Assembly: GCA_963277665.1 (NCBI GenBank)
Contig: OY728128.1
Location: 1,865,096,988 to 1,865,160,987, forward strand
Direction of reading: 5' to 3'
Origin: Viscum album
Taxonomy: Eukaryota; Streptophyta; Magnoliopsida; Santalales; Viscaceae
Length of the DNA: 64,000 nt
Shown: in pieces, positions 1-10,631 of the stretch
Numbering within the stretch: the stretch's first letter is position 1
Layout: each line of letters opens with the position of its first letter
Translations under genes and position numbers: made by a program
Notes under the pieces: generated by a model
The model's database searches: none
What the model saw: only the letters and a program-made list of their open reading frames with translations
What the model was told of the DNA's origin: nothing

Positions 1-269
1 ATGAATAAAATGGTGATTCTTTTTAGATAAGAATAATTATAGCATTACCTATTGTATTTTATGACTAATATAATACATGATGCTATAAAAGGGTTATGGG
101 AATTATGGGAAACACTATTATTTATATATTTAAATTATTATTTTACTTTTTTATTGAAGGTGATTATAAATATTTTAGTAATCTTGTTTTTTATTAATTA
201 TTATAAATTATTTTTCATTAAATTAGTAGAGAAAATAATTTGTGAAATTTACTAAATTAAATTGTTACA
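1..269. other. AT-rich left edge, nothing recognised
   Basis: Very AT-rich sequence left of the putative copia LTR. A 67-codon open frame at 52-255 is made of low-complexity Phe/Ile/Asn/Tyr codons expected by chance at this composition. I see no gene, repeat or site in it. Confidence 0.5.
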
Positions 270-1045
270 TGTTGGGGGAATTATTTATTATAAATGTGTT
301 CCACTAGTATATAAAGAGAGTGTGAATATAAAATATTATTAAAGTAATTATTGAATCCACTGTAATTGTGTCATTAATGGTTGATGTTGGATTCATTTTA
401 TTAGTGCACCTAAATATACATTATTTTAAGCATTCTTCATTAATGGTGGAAGCTTTCTCATCCATAAAAATTACCACCATCATGTACTATATTCTCTAGT
501 TACATTGTTTTATTCATTTAGTTATAATATTATTTAATTTTATTATAAAGTTTCTATTGAGTTGTAATAAAACACACAAACAAATTATAACTCAATTAAA
601 AGGAACTTGTTCGGTTATGTGAACCTAACCAAAATGCAAGACACTATGTTTCACCTATTCCTTTAAAAGGGATGGATGATTGTTCCTCCACTTTAAAAGG
701 GTTATTATGGGGATGTTACTTTGTCCTATAAAAGGAAGGGTTTTGGATTGTGCCTTTAGGTGTTAAAAAGGAAGGGTTATAAAAGTTAATTATCTTTAGT
801 GGATATCCATACTCATGTTTGAGAGTGTAAAGAGTTGAAGTAGGATCGTTTAGATAAGAAATACAATAAATTACTTATTATTTACTTTTTACACTTTTAA
901 CACTAATTGTACTAAATTTTTATGCACAAATTGTTTTATATTTTATTCTTCCAAAATTGTATTTATTAGTTAATTACTCTTATTTTTTAAAGATAAAAAA
1001 TTAACCCCCTATTTACTCTTTGACTCTCAATTTTTGGGCTTAATA
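270..1045 (+). repeat. Putative 5' LTR of decayed Ty1/copia element R
   Basis: The block opens with TGTTGGGGGAATT, a start common in plant copia LTRs. It has TATA-like boxes (TATAAAAG at 727-734, another near 778) about three fifths of the way in. It is followed within three bases by a degenerate tRNA-Met primer site (1048-1059, 9 of 12 bases of the usual TGGTATCAGAGC). Copia gag-like sequence follows. No second LTR copy was found in the window, so the ends are inferred only from these signals. Confidence 0.45.
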
Positions 1046-1047
1046 AC

Positions 1048-1059
1048 TGGAATTAGATC
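1048..1059 (+). other. Degenerate tRNA-Met primer binding site of element R
   Basis: TGGAATTAGATC matches 9 of 12 positions of the usual plant initiator-Met primer site and lies directly after the putative LTR. It supports the LTR call but is weak on its own. Confidence 0.35.
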
Positions 1060-1906
1060 AGAATATTCTTTGAGTAAATTTCTCAAAATACTTATATTTT
1101 CTTGAATATTATCTTTTTGAGATAACCTGTATCCAAGTCCTTAGTGACACTAAAGGAATTATATTTTTTAATGATGGATTTTTTGGGGAATAAGAACTAT
1201 TTTAACCATGAATTACCACCATAATTCAATAATTTCTTTGATTTATTTATGTAAAAATTATATGGAATATATTCTTAAATGTCCTAACATTTTTTATTGG
1301 GAAATAATGTTAATGTTTTTTATATTTTCTAAATATTATCCTCTAAGTTAAAAAAAATTGAAAGATACGAGAAATGATATTAATTTTAATTTAATTAATA
1401 TTATTTTTTTCTTGATTTTTAGAATTTTTTATCATATTTATAGATTCCAACTCTTGAGAATTATAAATTTCATGAGACGACTACATTTGAATAAATGTGT
1501 GGGAGGAAAGGGAAAATCAAGAAATATTTCACATGAAATCATAGAAAAAATGATAAAGATAAGAAACGTGTGTGATTTAATTTAAAGAATTCAAGTTTCA
1601 TGAAAATGAATTACTTTAATAAGAAAAATGAAAAGGTGTAGATCCCAAAGGAAAATATAGTTCACAAAAAAATTAACTTTCATAGAAGAATATTATATAG
1701 AGGTGTTATCTAAGAAGGAAAATTAAACTGCTAATCATTGCTTTATAGATAAACATGATAAGGTGTTATCCTTTTCCTCCTCCTACAACTCCTTATGTGA
1801 CTTATCTAAATCAGTAGGAGATACTACAAATCATTATTTTATTGATAATATGAATGTGGTTAGTAATTATAGTTATGAATTTTTTCTTATTATAACATTG
1901 ACTTTG
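1060..1906 (+). pseudogene. Ty1/copia gag remnant of element R, left part
   Basis: Gag is the structural protein of copia retrotransposons. This stretch is heavily decayed and has no long frame. From about 1740 to 1906 a readable frame encodes a Ser-rich segment (HDKVLSFSSSYNSLCDLSKS). It resembles the part of plant copia Gag that follows the zinc knuckle and precedes a coiled coil. The frame is cut exactly at the element A insertion, and the matching continuation with the coiled coil lies at 35510. The earlier part (1060-1700) cannot be aligned by eye with confidence. The call rests on family resemblance, the LTR/primer context and the clean join across the insertion. Confidence 0.5.
1902..1906. 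repeat. Target site duplication of element A, left copy
   Basis: CTTTG immediately precedes the LTR start TGTTACACCCC. The same five bases follow the 3' LTR at 35505-35509. Confidence 0.85.
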
Positions 1907-3709
1907 TGTTACACCCCAAGTATTTACAACTAAATTTAATATAGAATGTAATACATGAAACACTAAGTCTCTTCGAAGCAACACTTTGTTATTGTAACCT
2001 AGCCGTTAAACATAATTTTTTTGCATCTGTGTTTTGAATTTCAAAAAATAGACATACATGGTTGTGATCAATAAAATATTTAGGGTTGATATGATCAACT
2101 TACATTTTTGGGTAATAATAATTTCACTTTAGGAATAGTAATATGAACCTTACGAATAGTAAATCGGCCTAATGAATAGTAATATCTCCCATGAAATTAT
2201 AAGTAAAATTTAATCTCCTTATAAATAAAACAATGATATAAGTATATCATCGTATAAGTAAGTGAATATTTAAAAATTAATAATTAAGTGTTTTTATTTT
2301 TGTGAATTATAAATATTTAATTACAATTTATAAATTAATAAATTGATTTAAATGAAAACTAATTTTCATAAAATATATTAATAAATCTATATTTTGTTTT
2401 CTTGTGATTTTAGGATAATTTAATAAAACCTTAGTTAATTTTTTAGGGTGTTATAAAATCAGTTTTAATTTTAAAAACTGTATTTTTCGAGTTAATGATG
2501 ATTTTAATTAAAAATTAATTTTCCCATATTTAGAAACTTATTTTAATAAAATGGAGTTAATTTTTTAATTCTAAATATTGAAAATGGTTATGATTAATTT
2601 TTTGGATTTTTTTGAAATACTTGAATTTGTAGTCAATAGTATAATATAGTAATTTACAATATAAATACAATATAAGTCAAATACATTATTCCTTGAGACA
2701 TGGACGATGTAATAACCCTTGATTCAAACTCACATGTACTTATTTCTATATTTAGTCACAATAATCAACACTATTGGTTGTCTTGAGAAAAATAATAAAA
2801 TAATGAATAAAATAATGAGAAATTACCTCTATCCTCTAACATAAAAATCACCCCTCACACCCTCTTCTCCTCACACCTTCCAAGATTTGAGACTTGTAAA
2901 CTTTCGACCCAATACTATTCCCAATATCCTCTACCATGTAAAAATGATCTTGGTCTCATCAAAAGACCATAATCAATCTCCTTAAGAAGATTCTCAAAGA
3001 TGAGTATTCAAGAGGTAAAATCATCTTCCTTTTCTTTTTATTTTTCTTTTCAAGTTATTTATTTTATTATTATCTCTTATCCTATTGTTTCCAAATGATC
3101 ATAATAAATATAGTGTAATTTATATACTATAATTATATCATGTTAATGTAATAGCCATCATTAATATCCTTACTCCCTCTCTTTTATTTTAAAAATGAAA
3201 TCCTCATCCGGGAGGTACTGATTTACAACCTTCATGGACGACAAAAGTTCATTCTTTAATTTCCTATTCAAATATGGACATGATTCCATTTTTAGGGTTA
3301 AAAAAGAATATAATATATGTATTATAAACTATTTAATGTTATAAAACTATTATATATATATAATACTAATTCATAAAACAAAATGAGTTTGTTATGATCA
3401 ATAACTGTCATAATAATGCAAATGATTATCACTAAATGTATTATCTAATGATTCAGCCTCATAACATATAAATAAATGATATATATAACCATTTAAAATT
3501 TTGTATCTTCATTAATATCATATAAATTCAATTCTGTATAATTATAACTTTTCCATAAGAAGTTTCATACTCATATACAAGTATACCGATCATGAAAACC
3601 AAGGAAACAAATGCTCCCAAGTAATAGAAATGTATCTTATAACTAATCAAAAAGGCCATAAATGAACTTAATAAAATTATAAAAAATAAAATACATGTAT
3701 ATATGGTCC

Positions 3710-3743
3710 TTAATTAATTAATTAATTAATTAATTAATTAATT
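3710..3743. repeat. (TTAA)n simple repeat
   Basis: About eight TTAA units inside the 5' LTR of A. The 3' LTR copy near 24107 has about four, as expected of slippage after insertion. Confidence 0.9.
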
Positions 3744-3902
3744 TGATTATCCATGATTTTAAGGTCAAGTGAAAAACTCATTCGGACATAATGTAAGGGT
3801 TTCTACCTAAACCTTCATTTTCTTTCAGGTTACTCTTTTTCTCTATTTACCCTAATGAAATTATTAATTATTATTATGTAATCATAATAAATTATATTTG
3901 AA

Positions 3903-3924
3903 TTATATATATATATATATATAT
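3903..3924. repeat. (AT)n simple repeat
   Basis: An uninterrupted run of alternating A and T of about 22 bp in the LTR of A. It is shorter and broken in the 3' LTR. Confidence 0.9.
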
Positions 3925-5134
3925 TCCAATGATAATTATTCTTTATTTTATATGGAGTTGCATGTTTTAAAAGGATCTTTCTCAAATTATTCCCGATAAA
4001 CAAGCCTCATTCAAGGGAACTTCTCGAATTCTTCCCTATTTTCAAGTGCATGCTATAATATGTTTTAAGCCAACATTATTTTTATAAAATCACTAATTTT
4101 ATTATGAATAAAACTATCATATTTCAGTTCTGGTTTTATAAAATATTTTTCCAAAAGAACTCTTCTTTGCAAAGTAAAAGAGTATTTCACCCAAGAATTA
4201 CTCAATGATTTTATAAGATTATTTTCGTCTATTCCAACACACTTGTTGATTCTTATGTTTAATTGAGATTAATATTTTATGATATCATCTAAAAAATTTT
4301 ATTAAATGATTTATGATCAGTTTGACTATGTATTTTCTATATTTATACCATTCACCATACTACTCAGAGTGGTTAATAATTATGTTTACGGATTGGGGAA
4401 ATTTATTTACATTGCATATGTATATGATGTTTATGTTTAACCCCATTCATATGAGGAATGTATTGGAATTGTCAAGTGATGGGTGGGTATTTATATATCC
4501 CCTATATGAATTATTAAGTATCATGATAAAAAATAGAATTGGGTTTTGGCTGAGTCCTTACCCTGGTATTTTCAAGTGTCTTGGCTTAGGCCTTAACAAC
4601 ATGTTTCAGATGTCTGACATTATGAATTCCCTTATTATGATTTTATTAATTGATAAACCATGTAAATATTCGACTAGTATAATATCAATGGTTATGTTTC
4701 ATTATCCTATGATCAATTATATGGATTTATTTAATCATATTCCATTCCTTCCATATTATGTTCAAGTGTATTTTTAAAGGCATGTGTTTATAGTTGTTCA
4801 GATTGCCTAGTGTTTATATTTATGATAACTTCTGCCACATTACTTACCCTTACTGGGCATCTAATCTCACCCCTTTCTTATGTTTAGTTTTTTCCTAGGA
4901 TTTGAATATGAATATTATGAATGACTTGTAGGGATAACCTAGAAGTTATGGATGATTCCAAAGGAATTGCTATATCATTTTTACTTTAAATTTATAATTT
5001 AAAACTTATGTTTGTATATGGATTTCCAAAAATACTAAACTATTTGGTCTTTTAGGATGTAAAATCCTTGTAAACATACCAATGTTTTAATATAAGGCAC
5101 CAGCTCTAGGCAACCTAGGTCGGCGCATTACAGT

Positions 5135-5146
5135 TGGTATCAAATG
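5135..5146 (+). other. Primer binding site of element A (initiator-Met tRNA)
   Basis: TGGTATCAAATG begins three bases after the LTR end and matches the first eight bases of the standard plant Ty3/gypsy site TGGTATCAGAGC. It would prime minus-strand synthesis. Confidence 0.75.
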
Positions 5147-5630
5147 AAGTTTAGTAGAAAAATCAAAAACTAGATTTAGAAATGTAGATTGGGGAACAAA
5201 ACCCTAAGAAATGATTTAAGGATATGTATACAAGAACATCCTATAATTTTTGTAAGGTATATATTATGTGGATATTTCTAGAAAATACATCCTTGTATGG
5301 ATACTACAAGTGGACGTGCTTCTAGCATAGATGTACCTAGGAGTAAAAACTCTAACCAGGTGTTCTGGGTTTGACTCGGGGTAACCTAGTACATGATAAT
5401 GGGACTTACTATTCACTTGGTTTGACACTCTTAGGTATATTCTTAGATAATTGAAATTTTCTTTATAAACCATTATGAAGGATTTAAATGTAAAGATTTC
5501 CTCAAAGTAACCATGCTTATGATTATGAGATTAAAAATTCATAAAATTTTGATTTATGTTAAGAGTTTTTCTATTTATACATTAGAAATTATGACTCATA
5601 ACCTAATTTAGTGTATTCCATTATTTAGAA
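5147..5630 (+). other. Leader of element A with a block conserved in element C
   Basis: Untranslated stretch between primer site and gag. Positions 5284-5435 align with 61077-61232 of element C by eye, including shared strings AATACATCC, AGATGTA, CCTAG and GACACTC. The aligned block is interrupted by stops in the sense frame of A. An antisense frame (5264-5473) stays open in A and shows a matching Tyr-Ile-x-Ala-Arg...Ser-Thr-Cys-Ser stretch in C. Function is unknown. Confidence 0.55.
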
Positions 5631-6690
5631 ATGGATACTAGTGGAATGAATGCAAACTACATGAATGTATGTATCCCATCTAGGTATTTCCCACCTATGC
5701 AAGATAATGATGTTGGTTCTAGAGCTGCGACTGGTGCTGAGAAAATTATAACTATACTGGGACAGATGACTCGGGTTATGAACAATAACCATACTCATAT
5801 GGAGCATCCTGATCCACAATGTGTAGGAGCAATGTTAGACTGCTTTATGTGACAACAACCTCTATCATTCAATGGGACTACAAACCCATTCAAAGTGTAG
5901 TAGTGGATAAGTTCCTTAGAGAAGATATTTCTCACTTTGGGATCTAATAAAAGGGATAAGGTTATCATGGAAGTTAATTATCTATCAGGAGATGCAGACC
6001 AGTGGTGGTCGTTAATTCAAAATATGAAGTAGGAGGAAGAAATAGAAGAAATAGAATGGAGGGACTTTAAGGAAAAATTCATAGAAAAATATTTTCCTTC
6101 AGAACAAAGAGTAGATATATAGAGGCAACTCTTAAGTCTGAAACAAAAAGAGTATAAAAACATTGGGAGGTATAAATATAATTTTATAAGGTTATAAATT
6201 CTTGTCTAGGACTATATACGTAAACCAAGGAACAAGATTGATCGATTCTTTGATGGTTTAAAACCGTTCCTCCAAAGGGAATTGGTCTCCCAAACAGTCT
6301 CATCATATAAAGATATAGTCTCATGTGATATCAAGACAGAGAAAGAGTTCTCTGATTCATATTTCTTTAAGGGAAAGAAAGAGAATAAGAGGGTGGTGGA
6401 AGAAATAATAGACAAAGGGTATAATGAAAAGGGGTGTTTTCTAACATGTGATACTTGTGGAAATATACACCCCAAAGCCTGCCTAATAGGAAAATGAGTT
6501 TATTATAAATATATATAAAGGGGCCACCGATATAGTGATTTAAAGGTAAAGAAATAATCTATCAATGTTCAATGATACAATTGTATAGAGATAGGACATT
6601 ATGCCAATGATTTTCCTAAGCATCAAGGCAACATTCCCCCGAGAAGGCCAAGGGAGAAAGGCCAATATTAGGCAATCACAACTGCTAATG
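5631..6690 (+). pseudogene. gag: gag of gypsy element A (broken)
   Basis: Gag forms the virus-like particle that packages the element's RNA. The start is ATG 5631. From about 5860 the sequence follows the retrotransposon Gag family (PF03732 type) and matches element C's gag segment by segment, including the pattern Asp-Gln-Trp-Trp near 5998, the Glu-rich stretch near 6030 and the FDGLKP-like motif near 6250. Cys-rich zinc-knuckle remnants lie near 6440-6620. At least six in-frame stops break it; an open frame survives at 6282-6497. It lies directly upstream of pol and would originally have been one frame with it, as in element C. The assignment is firm; the exact ends are approximate. Confidence 0.8.
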
Positions 6691-6879
6691 TTTAAGTTCC
6701 TGATGATGTGGTGGTAGATAATTTAATAGTTTTTTCAAAATTATCCAATGATCTATTTTATTCTTTATCTCTATATTCATTTATATTTTCTTAGTTTTCC
6801 AAGAAAATTAGACATTTCCAATTTAATTTAATAAAGGAGTTGTCAGTAAAAAATCCTAAGGGAAGTATCATTACAACAA

Positions 6880-8560
6880 AGGTGTGTCGATCAGTCCCCC
6901 TTATAACACATAAATGTGATTTAATTGCTTACCTTATCATCATATCCATGATTGGATTTGATATAATTCTTTGTATGAATTGGATTTAAAGTTATGATAC
7001 CAAAATCTATTACATGAAGAAGAAAGTTACAATTTTTTAGAATGATGTAGAATCCCTCATCTTTAGAGATGAAACCACATCATTTGATTCTTATCTAGAT
7101 CCGCCCTCAGTATCTCTACTAGATGAAATTTTTAGGGATGAATATAGAACAATATCTATGGGTGAGGAAAAAATTTCAAATTGAGGATGTACCTATTGTG
7201 CAAGAATACGTTGATGTGTTCCTAGAGGATTTACTTGGACATCCTCTAGAGTGATAAATTGAGTTTTCAACTGATCTAATTCCTAGTGAAAGGCCTATAT
7301 TGAAGACCCCTTATAGAATATACAAATTTGAATTAGTAGAGCTTAAGAAAAAACTATAGGAATTGAGTGATAAGGGATTTATTTTCCCTAGTATTTCTCT
7401 ATGTGGAACTCATGTTCTTTTTGTTAAGAAGAAAGATGGATCTATGAGTTTGTGTATTGACTATAGGGAGATTAATGCTATTACGATAAAGAACAAGTAT
7501 TATCTTCCTTGTATTGATGTTTTATTTAATCAACTTCATGGAGCCTGATATTTTTTTAAGATTGACCTTCGATCAGGATATCATCAATTTCATGTGAGGA
7601 AGGAAGATATTCCAAAGATAGTATTTCGAATTAGGTACGGTCATTATAATTTTACAGTAATTACTTTTGGACTAACTAATGCACCCTCTATCTTCATGGA
7701 TCTAATGAATAGAGTTTTCATGTAATATCCTGATGAATTTTTTGTGGTATTTATTGATGATATCTTGGTATACTCCAAAATCTACGAAGAACATGAGAAC
7801 CATTTGTATATTATTCTGACGACTCTTAAAAGAAATAAGTTATATGAGAAGTTTAGCAAGTGTGAATTCTGGATTCAAATAGTTTTTTTTTTGTTCCATA
7901 TTTTCTCTAAGGATGTAATCTTAGTGGGTCCTAGAAAGAAAAAGGTAGTTAAATAATGGCCTACACCAATGAACATAACTGAGGTATGTAGTTTTATTAG
8001 TTTAGCAGGTTATTATCAGAATTTCATTTATAACTTTGCTTGATTAGATAACTCATTAACCATGTTTACTCATAAAGGGGTTAAGTTTATATGGATAAAA
8101 GAATGTGATGAATTTTTTGAATATTTGAATAAGAGGTTAGTGAATGCTCCAACATTGACTCTACCATCAGAAAATGGTGGATTTGTGAGTTATAGTGATA
8201 CATCAAAGAAAGTACTTGGTTGTGTCCTTACGAAGAATGATGGAGTTATTGCATATGCATCAAGATAGTTAAAAATTATTGAAATAGAACTATCCAACTC
8301 ATGATCTTGAGTTAGCAGTTGTAATCTTTACTCTAAATATTTGGAGAAATTATCTCTATGGTGAAAGATGTGAGATATATACTAATCACAAGAGCTTGAA
8401 ATATATCTTCTCATAGAAAGAACTCAGCATGTAGAAAAGGTGATGGATTGAGCTACTCTAGGATTATAATTATTCCATACACTACCATTTAGGGAAAGAA
8501 AATAAGGTGGTAGATGCATTAAGCAGGAAGGATCATGGAGTACTGGAAAAAATGAGGATT
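6880..8560 (+). pseudogene. pol: pol of element A: protease, reverse transcriptase and RNase H (broken)
   Basis: This is the enzymatic half of the polyprotein. The protease end is seen near 6955-6985 (FDIILCMNWI, counterpart of the usual FD-ILGMDWL). Reverse transcriptase runs about 7200-8000 with the KKKDGS and CIDYRE motifs, the LRSGYHQ motif and an intact catalytic FIDDIL at 7753. RNase H follows about 8080-8530 after a one-base shift near 8270-8300. It keeps THDLELA, a [13 protein letters not shown] stretch and the DALSRK end motif. Stops interrupt every domain, many at positions where the family has Gln or Arg. Surviving open pieces are 7363-7548, 7744-7956 and 8062-8268, all in one frame. 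Confidence 0.88.
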
Positions 8561-8799
8561 GATAAGGATCCTATGTACATGGATCTAGTGAGGATGGATA
8601 TGGGAATTATCAAAGAAGTTAAAGAATAATTAATTTTTAAATTGGTTACCCAACCATATTTATTTTAATTAATTAATAGTTATCAATATAATTATGAGAA
8701 TATTGAAAAGAAAATTAAATTTGCGAATGATGGGAAGCTTTTGAACTTCATGTGTGAGGATGGAATTCTGAAATTTGGGAGAAGGATGTATGTTCCCTC

Positions 8800-10019
8800 T
8801 ATACCCAAGCTAAAAATTGAGTTAATGGATGATTCTCATAGTTCAAATTTTTCTATACACCCTGGTAGCACTAATATGAATAGGATTTGAAAGAACATTT
8901 TTTGTGGGACAACATTAAGCATGAAATTGTTGATTATGTATCAAGATGTTCAGTCTGTCAACAGGTGAAGGCTGAAAGAAAACATCCTAGAGGAGTCATG
9001 AAACCTTTAACTATTCCTACATGGAAATGGGATGACATAACCCTGTATTTTTTCACTGGATTACCAGAAACTACAAGAATTAATGATGAAATATGGGTAA
9101 TTATTGATCAACTTACCAAATCTACACATTTCCTCGCAATAAGGGAAGATTTTCCACTGGAGTGCCTTATGCGGCTCAATATAAATGAACTTATAAGACT
9201 TCATGGAGAACCTATCTCAATTATATATGATTGTGATCCATGATTTACATCAAAATTCTAGAAAAGTCCCCAAAAATCTCTATATACAAAGCTTTATTTG
9301 AGGACTTCATATCATCCTCAAACTGATGGGTAGTCAAAAAGAACAATCAAACTTTAGAAGACATTCTAGATCATGCTCACTTTATTTTCAAGGTACGTGG
9401 GATCAGTATTTACCTTTGGTAAAGTTTTTCTACAATAATAGTTTCCATTAAATTATTCAAATGGAACCATATAAAGCATTGTATGGAAAGAGATTTTGTA
9501 CACCAACTTGTTGGGATGAAGTTGGAAAAAGGAAGCTTGTGGAAGAAAAACATCAAAGGTAAAGACTATTCAAACCTGTATCAAAGTATCTCAAAGAAGG
9601 AAAAAGTGCTACACTGAAAATCAAAGGAAGTATTTGGAATTTCAAGTGGGAGATCATGTTTTCTTGAAAGTATCTCTATGGAAGGGTGTTATAAGATTTG
9701 GGAAGAAAGGGAAATTGATCCCCAAGTACATTGGTCCTTTTGAAATTATTGAGAGAATTGGAGCTGTGGATTATTTTTTGGCAATGTTTCCTAGCCTTTA
9801 TAAGGTACACAATGTGTTCCATGTCTCTTTTTTAAGGAAGTACATGCCAAACCCAACAAGTGTACACACTTATGAAGGAATAGAATTGCAACCTAACTTA
9901 TCTTACTGTGAAGAGACTATATGAATTTTGGACATTAAAGAACACGTGTTGAAGAATTAGATGACTCATCTGGTAAAGGTACATTGGGAAATCATAAAAT
10001 TGAAGAGGCAATGTGGGGG
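8800..10019 (+). pseudogene. pol: pol of element A: integrase (broken, cut by the CACTA element)
   Basis: Integrase inserts the cDNA copy. The frame 8887-9243 holds the CC pair of the HHCC zinc finger (CSVCQQVKAER, from about 8950) and the start of the catalytic core (WDDITLYFFTGLP, where the family has a D-F pair). After a stop and frame changes the YHPQTDG motif appears near 9310. The C-terminal part (9634-9924) is open and holds the GDHVFLKVS and GPFEIIERIG motifs typical of the gypsy integrase tail, then VHNVFHVSFL. The chromodomain-like end is interrupted at 10019 by CACTA and resumes at 22220. Confidence 0.87.
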
Positions 10020-10039
10020 CACTACTACAATTTTGGGCT
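10020..10039 (+). repeat. Left terminal inverted repeat of the CACTA element
   Basis: Starts with CACTACTACAATTTTGGGCT and pairs with the right end at 22200-22219 at 16 of 20 positions. Confidence 0.9.
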
Positions 10040-10059
10040 TTGAAGCCCCCTGACACAGG

Positions 10060-10086
10060 TGACTGCTAGTGGTAGTCGCTGAGCTT
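10060..10086 (+). repeat. Single left subterminal repeat of the CACTA element
   Basis: GTGACTGCTAGTGGTAGTCGC is a diverged copy of the GACCGCCATTGGCGGTC palindrome repeated near the right end. Only one copy is seen before the C-rich block begins, so the two ends are asymmetric. In En/Spm elements such repeats bind TNPA; that role is inferred here. Confidence 0.6.
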
Positions 10087-10094
10087 TCCCAAAA

Positions 10095-10330
10095 AAAAGG
10101 GGGCTTCCCCCCCCCACCCTGGATGCCCCCCCACACCCCAGACAGCCCCCTCGTACCCCAGACAGCCCCCCCCCCCCCCCACAAACCTCGGACACCCCCC
10201 CCCAAACACCAGACACCCCCCCCCCCCCACACCCCGTACCCCCCCCCCACACCCCGGACAACCCTCCCCACACACCAGATATCCCCCCCCCCCAGCCCAG
10301 ACAGCTCCCCCCCCCCCGCTGTCGGTCCCC
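10095..10330. repeat. C-rich degenerate tandem repeat, block 1
   Basis: Runs of 5-10 C separated by short spacers of the kind ACACCCCAGACAG and ACACCCCGGACA. The unit matches the larger block at 16257-16865. The complementary strand has many runs of four or more G, so G-quadruplex folding is likely. Run lengths in such sequence are error-prone. The long open frames on both strands here are Pro- or Gly-rich artefacts of the repeat. Confidence 0.85.
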
Positions 10331-10631
10331 TGTCCCATCACCACCTCCTCTCCTCCGACTCCCCGCCGCCGCTGCTACCCATCCCCTCCCTCGCCGCACC
10401 ACCTCTGGCTCTAGCTCCCCTTCGCTACCTCTCCTCTCCCTCACAGCACCGCCTTCGGCTCCCCTCCCTTCCAGGGTTGTAGCGCAATCAGGTATGACAT
10501 GGGATTTCACTTACATTATTATTTTATCAATGGTTCACAAACAATTGATTAGTATTTATTTGAAATATACTTGATTTGAAAAATGAAAATGTAATAAGTA
10601 TTGTGTAAATGTTTGTTATACATATATTATT
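10331..10631 (+). promoter_or_regulatory. Probable 5' region of the tnp2-type gene with a leader intron
   Basis: Positions 10331-10480 are CT-rich and GC-rich, unlike the AT-rich surroundings. They end in CAATCAG followed by GTATGACA, a good plant splice donor near 10492. AT-rich sequence follows up to the coding start at 10632. This looks like a leader exon plus intron placed between the element's left end and its first gene, but no TATA box was identified. Confidence 0.35.

Larger units (their letters stand above)
1907..5132 (+). repeat. 5' LTR of gypsy element A
   Basis: A 3.2-kb direct repeat starting TGTTACACCCC and ending GCATTACA. It pairs along its length with the interrupted 3' LTR. 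The counterpart of the 3' LTR's TATAAAA box (23235-23241) reads ACATAAAA here, so the promoter of this copy has probably been lost by mutation. It contains a (TTAA)n tract at 3710-3743 and an (AT)n tract at 3903-3924. Near its end (4848-4885) it carries a CTTACTGGG...CTCACCCC block also seen in the other gypsy LTRs of the window. A 154-codon open frame at 4313-4777 is not kept in the 3' LTR and is taken as chance. Confidence 0.9.

Noticed and set aside
4313..4777. 154-codon open frame inside the 5' LTR of element A
   Set aside because: The aligned part of the 3' LTR (about 34680-35150) has stops and indels in this frame, and the residue make-up is that of AT-rich chance sequence.
10069..10482. 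Long Pro-rich (+) and Gly-rich (-) open frames over the first C-rich block
   Set aside because: They follow from runs of C and G that lack stop codons; all frames are open for the same reason.
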